From Drosophila miranda (lineage: Eukaryota; Arthropoda; Insecta; Diptera; Drosophilidae), in assembly GCF_003369915.1 (NCBI RefSeq), contig NC_046674.1, positions 20,153,657 through 20,217,656 of the forward strand: a stretch of DNA of 64,000 bases. The letters run 5' to 3'. Shown piece by piece: positions 10,680-24,580 of this stretch. The position numbers were made by a program, and so were the translations under genes. The notes below the pieces were generated by a model. That model was not told the DNA's origin and ran no database searches. It saw nothing but the letters and a program-made list of their open reading frames with translations. Each line of letters begins with the position of its first letter. Positions within the stretch are counted from its first letter, which is position 1.

Positions 10680-12025
10680 CAGTGTTGCCAATTTAGCTTA
10701 TTTAAGGCTAGATCTAGCTTATTTGAAAACGGAACAGCTTGAAAAATTATGAAAATGCTTATAGCTTTAAATCTAGCCTTTTTTATTTCACTTTGCCTAT
10801 TTTTTCCTTTTTATATCCTACATGTATTTTTTGGTATTTTTTAAGACAAATCGAACAAAAAGTATATTTGTAGTACATATTTTGGTGTATCATGGTATTT
10901 TAGAATTTATTTATGGTTTATTTTCGTTGAAAAGCTTCGGTCTATACAGAAACTTGCTTGGTGATCGTGAAATGTGTTAATGTGTTAATGTGTAAAACAT
11001 GCCAAAAACAGTTTACAAACAAAACTTTCATCGAAAAGCATCGATTTCCTCAAAAATAAAATAATACCGCCTGATGCAAAGATTGATGTCTTGAAAGATG
11101 ACTTGGATGAATTTGCTGTGTCTTCATTATATATGGGATATTTATTTGAAAAGGAAATTAAAGAGAAAAATTATAATAATGAAGTTAACGAAATCAAAGA
11201 GATGTGCAAGGATTTTATAAAGGAGCTAATTATCCAACTCAGAGAAAGGTAAGCTTCAATTGGATTTGATATTAAAAATAAATAATAATCTGATGCTTAA
11301 TTTCAGACTTCCAGATAATTTTGAGACATTAGAAAAACTGCAAGTTTTTGCAGCAGAAAATGTACTCAAACATAATAAAAATCATAATGATCTCATTTCC
11401 ATATTGGAACACTTTAACTATAAGAATATAGATGGAATTCTTGCCCAATATGGCAAAATTCAATTAGTCCCTTGGCAAAGTACAGATGACACGATACAAT
11501 TTTGGTCAGAAGTACTGACTTATAAAGATGCTGGCAAAAACAAGCCTTTTGAAGAAATCGTTTTATTTGCCATTGGCATTTTAAGTCTACCGTGGTCAAA
11601 TGCTGCTATTGAACGTGTATTCAGTCAAATGAATATTGTTAAGACCAAGCTAAGGAACAAAATGACCGTTAAATCCTTAAACTCAATATTAAATATAAGG
11701 TTTGTTTTAGAAATATTTAATTGTTTCATGAATATGACTAAAATTCTTTTGAATTTTACAGATATGGATTGCGCCGTCATGGAAAATGTTGTCACAACTA
11801 TCAATTACCGCAGAAATATTTAAATTTAATACGTTCCAGCGATAAATATACCGATTCAAGCAATAGCGAATTGGATGAAATAATAACACAATTAGAAATG
11901 TATATATCTATGTGTTGTTTTATTTTTAGCCTATTTTTTTCCTGTTTTTTACAATTTTTAGCTTATTCTAGCTTGTATTTTTGTGAAATCTAGCTTATTT
12001 TGGCGCTCAAAATCTGGCAGCACTG
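10680..12025 (+). mobile_element. Internally deleted hAT transposon in the dre4 promoter
   Basis: The 1346-bp element begins CAGTGTTGCCA and ends TGGCAGCACTG, an 11-bp terminal inverted repeat with one mismatch. It is flanked by an exact 8-bp duplication CACTGCAG. Inside is a short frame from 10988 beginning MCKTCQKQF, resembling the start of a BED-type zinc finger. The C-terminal transposase half follows, coded by three segments that splice in frame (about 11001-11248, 11307-11699, 11762-11993). The dimerisation motif LPWSNAAIERVFSQMN is at about 11589-11636. The catalytic middle is missing, so it is non-autonomous. The sub-terminal regions repeat AGCTTATT and TCTAGC boxes, likely transposase-binding sites. 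Near-perfect ends and intact reading frames suggest a fairly recent insertion. Confidence 0.9.
11001..11993 (+). pseudogene. hAT transposase remnant (C-terminal half)
   Basis: Segments 11001-11248, 11307-11699 and 11762-11993 join at GT/AG introns (58 and 62 bases) into one frame without stops. It runs through LKDDLDEFAVSS, the PWSNAAIERVFS dimerisation signature, and YGLRRHGKCCHNY. There is no in-frame start and no conserved RNase-H-like catalytic core (the region holding the first two catalytic Asp is absent), so no active enzyme is expected. The lack of stops points to recent decay or to mobilisation as a derivative by an active relative elsewhere. Confidence 0.75.
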
Positions 12026-12033
12026 CACTGCAG
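12026..12033 (+). repeat. hAT target-site duplication, right copy
   Basis: Exact copy of CACTGCAG following the right terminal repeat. It re-creates the last bases of motif 1 (CACTG) on the dre4 side of the insertion. Confidence 0.88.
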
Positions 12034-12173
12034 ACGCTGTTTCTTCTTCTTACCCTTGCCGCTGCCGCGCAATTTTTTCATCCGGCGGAATTCGCAAATG
12101 TGTGAAAAAGAATTTAGCTGAAATATAACTAAGATCGGAATTATCTACTAGTTGGTGTGGCTAGAGCAGCAGC

Positions 12174-16764
<4,591 letters not shown>

Positions 16765-16819
16765 ATGTGGTTTATGTTAGCAACTGCTGTCTGTTTCAAA
16801 CTTTCCTGTTATCTGTTAA

Positions 16820-16842
16820 AACCCCCACCCCCACCCCCACCC
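16820..16842. repeat. CCCCCA tandem run (G-rich on the minus strand)
   Basis: Three to four ACCCCC units in the dre4 3' untranslated region, giving runs of five G on the other strand. It could form a G-quadruplex in the minus-strand transcript or DNA; no further support. Confidence 0.5.
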
Positions 16843-16988
16843 GAACTCCCTTCCTCTGGCCATCTCCAACTTCTTTTGCACTAATCCCCCATTCATTTTC
16901 ACCGCTTCAAAGTTGTATTACAAATTTCATAATTATAATACGATAATACATGTAATAAATTAATTTAAGATACCATCTGTCGCTGGCT

Positions 16989-18562
16989 TTACTTGTTCCA
17001 GCTGCCCAAGAGCTTGCGATAGACATGGAGCATGTCATCGCTGTCCTCCCTTCGGAGACCAGAGTGCTGCTGCCGCTGATGCTGATGCGGATGCGGATGC
17101 TCCTGCCGGGAATGGGAGTGAGGACTAGTGACTGCGGCGGCCACACTACCTCTACGACGATGAGCATCGAACATGTTGCGGGTCTTGTTGATGGGATAGC
17201 GCATCTTATTCTTCAGCCACGTGGTGAAGGCGCGCTCGTTGTCCTGCATCTTCTTCAGGTCGTGCTCGTTGCTCCTGAGCGTCTGCTCCATCACGTATCG
17301 CTGCTTTCGGCAGAGCTTCTGCTCCCTTCGCTGCAGCTGCTGTGCGCTCAGCCCGTACTCGGACATGTAGCCGGTGTAGCGAGGCAGTTTCTCCTGCAGC
17401 GAGTGTCGATGCTCGCAGCAGGTCTTGTAGTTCATCCGGATCGAGGGCGATGCTGTCGAAGCGGAGGCCGAAGAAGGTGTTGGGGTGGGCTTGGCCCTCC
17501 GACGGAAGCTAAAGCGGCGTGAATTGAAGAAAGTCTTGGAGCTGGACTTGGGGCAGGCGGCGGTGGCCTCGTTAGCTTCGTTAGGTGGGATTGAGTCCTC
17601 CCTTTTGTAGTAAATGCTTTGCTCGTTCAGCTCAAAGTCGTCCGGGATGTAGCTGGCTACAATGATGGACAAGTCGTCGTCTTCCTCTGCGTCATTGTCA
17701 TGGTCTTCTGCTGGCGGCACTGGTGGAGGAAATTCATGTTCATCCTCCACTCCGGTCAGCCTATCGATCTGTGCCTGGCCCTTGGGATCCAGGGTCTTGT
17801 AGAGATTCTTGTAGGCTTGACGCAGCTTAAGGCGCGCCTCATTCAAAGTGCGTTCCTCCTCCTCGCAGTCAGATTCGGTCAGCAGGTTGGTCAGACTCTT
17901 CTGATCCGACTCCTCATCATCGTAGTCGTGCTCGAATGTATTCTGGCGACGTTGAAGTGCAGAAACCGTGGAGGAATCGTTCTTGAGGGGCGTGTCATCA
18001 TCCAGATCCGCCTCATCCACGCCGGAGAAGTCGTCTTCCTCCTCCACAACGATGGCTTCCTCGGGGGCTGGCTTATGTGGGACTTCCGTGAGGTCTAGGA
18101 TTTCCTCGCATATTTCCTCCTCCACCTCCACTTCGGACTCTTCCGCTGAAGGCTCTGCAATTATCTTAGCTTCAACTGGATTCATGGCCACCTCTGGAGC
18201 TGGAAGCGGCGGCGACGACGATGCCTCCTCCTCTGCAATGGGCTTCAGCTTCAGCTGCGTCAACTGCTCTAGAAGCTCGTCAGGTGGACTGGGACTCTGT
18301 TCCTTCGGCTGCTCCCCCGTAGGCTCGTAATCCTCCAAGTTCAGGGCGAAGGTCACTTTGGTCACCTTTCCGTTGCCATTGGCGGCCTCGTCGGGTGCAA
18401 AGAGCTCCTTGTTGGCCTCCTTGATCTTGTCCACAATGTTGTATTCGTTGACGGGCTTCAGGACTGCGGAATAATCCATCAATAGAGACATGCTGCTGCC
18501 AGCAGTGGCGACTTACAATAGACCTCGCAATCCTCGTCCGACTCCGCCTCGTGCTCGCTCAT
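16989..18562 (-). CDS. Unidentified acidic, coiled-coil protein
   Basis: I do not recognise the family. The long frame ends at 16989. The best gene model is two exons, 18562-18517 and 18463-16989, joined across a 53-base intron (1521 nt, 506 aa). It starts MSEHEAESDEDCEVY and continues FLKPVNEYNIVDKIKEANK. An alternative is an unspliced start at 18491 (500 aa), but that ATG lies inside the inferred intron. Residues about 60-270 are very acidic (Glu/Asp/Pro-rich, with blocks such as EVEVEEEICEEILDL). A basic RRFSFRRR segment follows. The C-terminal third holds a charged helical region with QLQRREQKLCRKQRY and ERAFTTWLKNKMRYP, faintly like cytoskeletal or ciliary CCDC proteins. It is convergent with dre4 (stop codons 224 bases apart). 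Confidence 0.75.
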
Positions 18563-21308
18563 CTCTGTCGGCGGCGGCGGTGGCGGCTTTCGCATCGATT
18601 CCCTTCGAGTGTTGGGATATTTTTAGACGCCACACAGGATTTATGATTCGCAGGCGCCAAAACTTTCCATTTCGTGGCGTGCAAAAGCGACAAAGCACAG
18701 CACAGAGGAGCCGCAGTCCCCGCTCAGGGCCCCATCACAGGCCAAGCACCCATTAAAGTCTAATGAACTTGGATATGGATATGGGGATGTGCACTCCAGA
18801 CATTAGCGGCTGCTCCTCCGGCACCTCCCGCTGCCGCTGCGGTTATGGCCAGCCATCAGGCATTTCAATGGCGCCCGTTGCCAGGCGGCCGCACGCTCTG
18901 GATGTCCTCTTGTTTGATCGATGCCTGGTGACAAATTGTCTCTTCTGTACAGGGGTTGGATTGGATGGGATTCGGCAAGTGATTGAATGGGGACTACGAA
19001 TGATGGTTGGATAGAAACAAGAACACTGCTGTTTGGCTTTTATTTCCATGCACTTTATTCCATATCATTTCCACACTTACATTCCTAAGCAGCACATTTA
19101 AAGCTTAATCATCAACGGCCGCACCGAGTCGGGGTCGGATCGGGTCGGGTCGAGGCAACAATTATACGTACAATATTCAAATTCAATTCAAATAAGTTCG
19201 AAGCTACAAAAATAATCGATTCGATTCGAGGGGGAGACGCACAACACCAATATAATTAAACCTATTAGAGCCGTCGTTAACTTTGTATTGAGCAAAAGTA
19301 CTATTCATTCTTTCCAAAGCCATTGCCAATTTGATTGTTTCATACATTCATATAATATCATTTCACTTCATTTCATCTGCTTCGCCATTGGCCAAAGGCA
19401 ACTGAAATATCCATTAACCTAAGAGTACCCTCGAGTGGGGCTTTGAAGTTGGGTTGGGAGCTAGAGCTGGAACTGGAGCGTGTCCACAGTGCGTTTCATA
19501 AGTGTGGGACAACAGGTTGGAGCTCTCTACATACATATATGGGAGTTTATCTTATGTTATACATAGTTCGATCTGTGTTCAGGTTTGGAACAAGAAGGAA
19601 ATCTATTAAGCTACAGAATTAAGTGTTCGAAATTTTACTAATAGAACTTGATCTATTTTGGGAATAGAATAAACTAGATTGATTGCATCTATCAGAACAA
19701 CCAGTTTTGGGCAGTATGGAGTCTAAATCTTTCTCTTACAGCTTTGAAACGCACTGTGTTCTTGGGGCAAATGATGAATTTCAGTGGGAATGCCGCAAAT
19801 TAAAGATAAATGTTATCGCTATATTTTTAGCCAGTAAAAGAAATCAATTTCCCGAAGACAGGGCAGAAATTAAAACAAAAAAAGACTGAACCAATGATAA
19901 ATCACGTTGAAAAAACCATAAACAGTTGATAAAAAACTTCACCTTTATCACTATCATAACTTCGATAGCGAGAAAACATAAATAAATTAAACCCAGTCAA
20001 ATCTCGGTTTTCGGATGAAGTAACTTAAATGATATACATATCATTTGTATATGTATAATAAATGAATATAATTAAAATCAGGTTTTTCAAAAAAAATATT
20101 ATTTAATTTGCATAAAAACCAACATTAAATAGGAAAATATACATACAAAAGTCACAAAAACTACAGAGATATACAAAACTAAACATACATACAAATTTCG
20201 TGTAAATTTTGGAAAAGATAAAGTAGTCCTGTATTAGATTAGATAGATTATCCATAAATCGTATTTATGTGTCTGTTCATTAAATTTATTGTTGTTTTTG
20301 TTGTGTTTTTATGTTTTTTTTCTTGTTTCTTTTTCGTATTAATACAACCATATTCAGCATTTCTTAAAAAAGAAATTATACATCATTAAGAACTAAACGG
20401 ATGAGAGGTGTGTTGTGAAGAGGTGAATCAGTTTCAGTTTCAGGAAATGTTAATGACTGTGAGATGTAATTTCATTAGAGGACGGGTAAGGTTTTTAAGA
20501 ATGCGGGGGATAAAATGGGATAAAGGCGGAATAGAGTCGCGTCATCAGTATATTCATAAAAAGAACGTATTGCAATATCGGGTCATCGACTTACATCACT
20601 AGAACGAGTAGTAGCTAGGTATTATCATGGGGTTTTGCTTAAGAGTTCTCTTTTCGCTTTACAATCCGCTAAATTATATTCGTAATTCGACGTTGACTAA
20701 AGTCTAGTTCTAGTTCTTTAAGGCGCATCCCTGGACAGACGCTCACTAATCGTATAGTACATAGATTCGTGGGTTTTTGGGGTTGAGTTTTATGTGAGTT
20801 TCTTTTTTGGAAAGTCGTAAAACATTTTTCGTTACGCTCGCGATCGTTTGCTTTTTTGGTGCAATTAAATTTCAATAAATTACATTACAATATATACGTA
20901 TATATAGATATATATAATATGTTATAACTCTAGCGATTCCTCAACGTGTTAGCATCATATACAAAGTCTTTCTCTTGTGTGTTTACTACCTTTTATCTCT
21001 TTTGCTTAAATCAATTTCGAGGGTACGTATGGTATGAATTGTTTTGCACTTTCTTCTGGGATTCGAGGGGATACAAAAACAGTTTACTGAGTATAATTTC
21101 TTGTAAAGTATATATCATTTATATAAATATATTGCTAAATTTCGATTCGGGTTCTGAGGGGTTTTTCTCGGGAAGCTTGGTCTAAACAAAAAACGTGCGT
21201 TACACAAAACGAGTTTGGAGTTATTTACGTTATAGAACATAAGATTCGCTTACAGAAAATATAAACAAATGTTTAGATTTATATTTATAGACAGGGTTCT
21301 CCCATTCC

Positions 21309-21344
<36 letters not shown>

Positions 21345-21415
21345 TTCACTGCTTATCTCTCTTCTCTCTTCTGTTGGATCAACCAATTCACTCCAATGCA
21401 GCTGCTCTCCTTTGT
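18563..21415. other. Intergenic region; likely long 3' UTR of the TMEM134-type gene
   Basis: No gene recognised. 18563-18780 is the presumed 5' flank of the minus-strand coiled-coil gene. From about 19050 to 21415 the sequence is very AT-rich and unpunctuated by coding frames. Minus-strand AATAAA signals are present (read as TTTATT near 19038, 19055 and 20285), so part may be the 3' untranslated region of the minus-strand gene ending at 21416. A CT-rich tract lies at 21309-21365. Confidence 0.4.
21309..21365. repeat. CT-rich simple repeat
   Basis: CTCTCT runs with TTTCT interruptions, about 50 bases past the stop codon of the minus-strand TMEM134-type gene. The GA strand creates spurious Arg/Glu frames. 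Confidence 0.8.
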
Positions 21416-22714
21416 TTATGTGAACAGGGGCAGGTGATAGAAATCGAACCCTCGATAGCCTTTGGCTGCCAGCCAAATGTAGACGACATGATAGGCTCCT
21501 GGTATAAAGCAAATAAGTCCAGCGACAAAGAACACAACACCCTGCGATGTGTTTTGCGGATCGGCAATGGCAAAGGTGCCCATCACAAAGAGGCCCGTGC
21601 CCACAATCAGCAACGTGAAGGCGGCCAGCACTGTGCGCCAGTTCTCGCGCACCTTCGGATGTCGCCAGCAATATGTGTTGGTCTCCTCCGTGGGCAGATT
21701 ACCATATTCCTGGATGAGTGAGTCGCTGTCCCTGGAGGTTGTGTCTTCGGCGTATTTGTTATAGCCCCTGGGGAGGATAGAGAGGACAATTACAATACAA
21801 TACAAAAAAATCCATTTAAAGCGACTTAAAAAGCTCTTATCAATCAAATTGAGGGGTTATCGCGGGTTGGACTGCCGCCAAAAGCAAGACGCAATCAATT
21901 ATTGCATATTATACTCGATTATATTGGCAACGAAACCCGACAAGTGCAGACGAGGCTGGTTGTTGAGCTGTTAACTGGTTCCAGCTGACCGCAGGCGAAG
22001 GCCATCCCCCCTTCGCGCAATAACGCTTCAATCTCTTCAAGAAATGAGAAACCTTTATGACGAAATTTATGCGCAATGTTTTTTTTTTACAATTGAATGC
22101 CAAATTAGGCTGGACGTCTGCATTTATAATCTCAATAATTACATACATATGGTTGTTGGTGTTTCTGTTGCTGTTGCGACACGCCATGCATTGGTAATGG
22201 GAGAGAAAAAGAAATGAATGGAAGGAAGGCAAGAAGCACGCACGCGCCTGCGGCATCAAAGTTTAGGTAAATTATTCAAGTGTTTAGGTGCTTCCGGCGG
22301 GAATAAGGAAGTGCGACTTGAGCACGGCAGAGACTACAATGTAGCCAGCGCATCTGGCAATGCCAACAGCTGGGTAGGCCTGAATTTCTTGTCTTTTGTG
22401 ATTCACAAAGAGAACGAACTCCAAAATGGTGCCAATAACAGCCCACGCATGCAAACACAACCACAGATCAGATCACACATCAGAATGAGACCAGCGAACG
22501 AGACCCGTTTTTGGCATCACATCGCAAGGCATGACCACTGCCCCACTCACTTTGGATCCTGTATGCGTATGGATACATCTTCGGTGGAGCGACCTTGTTT
22601 TCCGCCCCGCATGGGTGTGGATATCACTGTGGAGCCATATACGCGTATCGCCTCGTCTGTTTCCTCCTCGAACGCGTCGTGTATGGAGAAGCCCCTCGCC
22701 CCGTTATTGTACAT
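21416..22714 (-). CDS. Two-pass membrane protein, TMEM134/TMEM230-like
   Basis: Two exons, 22714-22551 and 21767-21416 (516 nt, 171 aa), joined at GTGAGT/CAG across a 783-base intron. The join restores Lys followed by GYNKYAED. The soluble N-terminal half begins MYNNGARGFSIHDAFEEETD. Two membrane segments lie at about residues 101-122 and 131-154, with a short loop (about 123-130) between them. The end is GYRGFDFYHLPLFT. The closing FxPGxYH..Y..KGYRGxxxxxLP pattern is typical of the TMEM134/TMEM230 (DUF872) family, small endomembrane proteins of poorly defined function. The start is the in-frame ATG just before the conserved MYNNGARGF; an upstream in-frame ATG at 22792 exists but follows unlikely leader sequence. 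A DRE plus motif 1 lies about 250 bases upstream. Confidence 0.85.
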
Positions 22715-22956
22715 ATTTTTAGTGCTGCCTGCTCTGCTGCTATTGTTGTGTATTATTAACGATGTACGTTGTAGGTGCCAACGATGGCGCACTGTGTCGT
22801 TGGGGGAGAGAAAAGCGGCACTTGTAATGCTACTTTGAATTCATTTTTCCGCACACCGTATTCGGGCTCTGTTCGACGCTTTTTCTGTAGCCCGTAACCG
22901 CACCGAAAGTGATTTTTTCTTTATTTTTTTATTTTTAACAAAAGAAGACAGCACAT

Positions 22957-23035
22957 CAGTGTGACCTTTATCGATAAACTATACCATCTCATTTTCAGTA
23001 TATACCGAAAAGAATATAATATACCGAAAACAGTC
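22957..23035 (-). promoter_or_regulatory. Composite promoter of the TMEM134-type gene
   Basis: On the minus strand, GGTATATT boxes near 23022 and 23006 are followed by a perfect DRE TATCGATA (22969-22976) and GGTCACACTG (22957-22966, motif 1 with one mismatch at its first base). Order and spacing match the dre4 module. It lies about 243 bases upstream of the start codon and is oriented toward it. Confidence 0.7.
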
Positions 23036-23106
23036 ACCCTTCACGCATCATATGCGCCATCTATTGATAGTTACATGAACTGATTTTCGAGATTTTCCAG
23101 TGAAGT

Positions 23107-23329
23107 TTAAAAAATTTTGTTTAGCAGTTTGAGCAGCCCCAATATCGCCCCCAGCCTCTGCTCTTTGGACGTCTTCTTCACCCAACGGTCTAGAAGCTCT
23201 GGTATCATTTTCTAGCGATTCAGCCAACTCGGCAAACTCCTCCTCGGCGGCGTCCCTCTTGCTGTAATTTATTACAGGTCATTAAATTCGTATAGGACCT
23301 ACCCAATCACCCAATTCTTCCTGAAGCAT
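23107..23329 (-). pseudogene. Possible degenerate coding remnant
   Basis: On the minus strand a coding-looking frame (KRDAAEEEFAELAESLEN) runs down from 23261. A second frame, shifted by one base, continues as IPELLDRWVKKTSKEQRL and ends at a TAA at 23107-23109. Upstream an ATG at 23329 leads MLQEELGDW to a GTAGGT donor, but the implied intron is only 41 bases, below the usual Drosophila minimum. The change of frame mid-way suggests a decayed gene or retained exon. I do not recognise the family. Chance is possible. Confidence 0.3.
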
Positions 23330-23730
23330 CGTTTCACTAATTAGTATGGCGGCTCTACATGGAATTTTACAACGGCCGGCATTACTTTGGGTGCGTTAGT
23401 ACAACAAGGTGACTCATGAACACTAGAAATACTGAACACACAGAATATACGAAGTACTTCATAGTTGTACTGCTAGAAAAATACTTTAAAAAAATAAATA
23501 TGACAAGGTGTATGAAATAGATAGGGTGCATATTTTTTGTCCTGTCGAAAATATTTTTATGAATGTGAGATGTCATGGAACTGGTTTTTTTTAATTTAGG
23601 GCAAATCGAAACTATTTCTCTGTTGTTTCACGTCTCTAAATCATGTATGGCCGAGACTTTTGATTGTACTTATCGGTGCCGAAAATATTGATAATTTTGT
23701 TATGCTATGATATTAAAGTTTGCTATACTC

Positions 23731-24460
23731 TGCATGCCCTTGGGAAATGTGTTTCTTCTCAGGCTCCTATGACTAGTGTCTTTGTTTCAAAGCTACGATC
23801 TTACAGAGATTAGTATGTATCGGGATTGAGATGCATATACGTACATATAATTTGTAATATACACAAATAAAATAGATAAATATTTACAAAAATTTGTATC
23901 TGTAAAAAAGACATTATTACTTGCGTTTCAAAGAAGGTTGGACAGCAGAATTTTATAAATTATTAAAGGAAATAGGGTATACAAATATCCATATTATAGC
24001 TGATGCCGGTTGACCAGCAACAACGACGGTTGTATGTATGTGACCTTTTTGGTTTAAAGCTTATTTTAGACACAATCAAATAAAAGGAAGTACCTAAAAT
24101 TAGCCAATCTTGTGTGAAATTGATTCATCAATCGTATACAGTTATGTGTTTAGGGCTGAGGGTCCTAGATAGCTAGTAATATTAAGCCGAATATCAAAAT
24201 ATCATGGACAGAGCTCGATTAGCCCATTGTCGACCAATGGTATTTAAATACATATACTCTACGACAATGTTAAAACTTAAAGACTTTTAGCGCAGTTCAG
24301 GTAAGAGATATCGTTGTTTTTTTTAGTAAGTAAAGAGGCAGGATCAGATGGGTCTACAAGAAGAATTTACAAACAGTATTATTTTCCGCGGCTTAAGTCA
24401 AGTTGTTCTCATGTTTAAATACATAGGTGTTTTTTAAAGGTGGCTTAAGTGGGTTAATAC
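23731..24460 (+). repeat. Dispersed repeat, copy B (near full length)
   Basis: It matches the inverted segment 32160-32956 over most of its length. Shared blocks in order are GCATGCCCTTGGGAAA, TCCTATGACTAG, CTGATGCCGGTTGACCAGCAA, GTTTAAAGCTTATTTTAGAC, GATTCATCAATCGTATACAG, TGAGGGTCCTAGATAGCTAG, ATTGTCGACCAATGG, GCGCAGTTCAGGTAAGAGAT and TCTACAAGAAGAATTTACAA. There are no clear terminal inverted repeats or coding frame, consistent with a small non-autonomous element. It ends about 120 bases before the HBS1 start codon. Confidence 0.75.
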
Positions 24461-24580
24461 ATGAAACAAGGGGAACCCTGATCCCACTTCTAATTTATTT
24501 TCATTCTCTTGATGAAATTAATTTTTATTTAAAAAAAATTGTGAAATAGTGAGCGACTGTTAAATAGAAGGCCCGCCAAG

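Noticed and set aside
17025-18330. Plus-strand frames opposite the coiled-coil gene
   Set aside because: They mirror the acidic/Ser-rich coding sequence on the minus strand.
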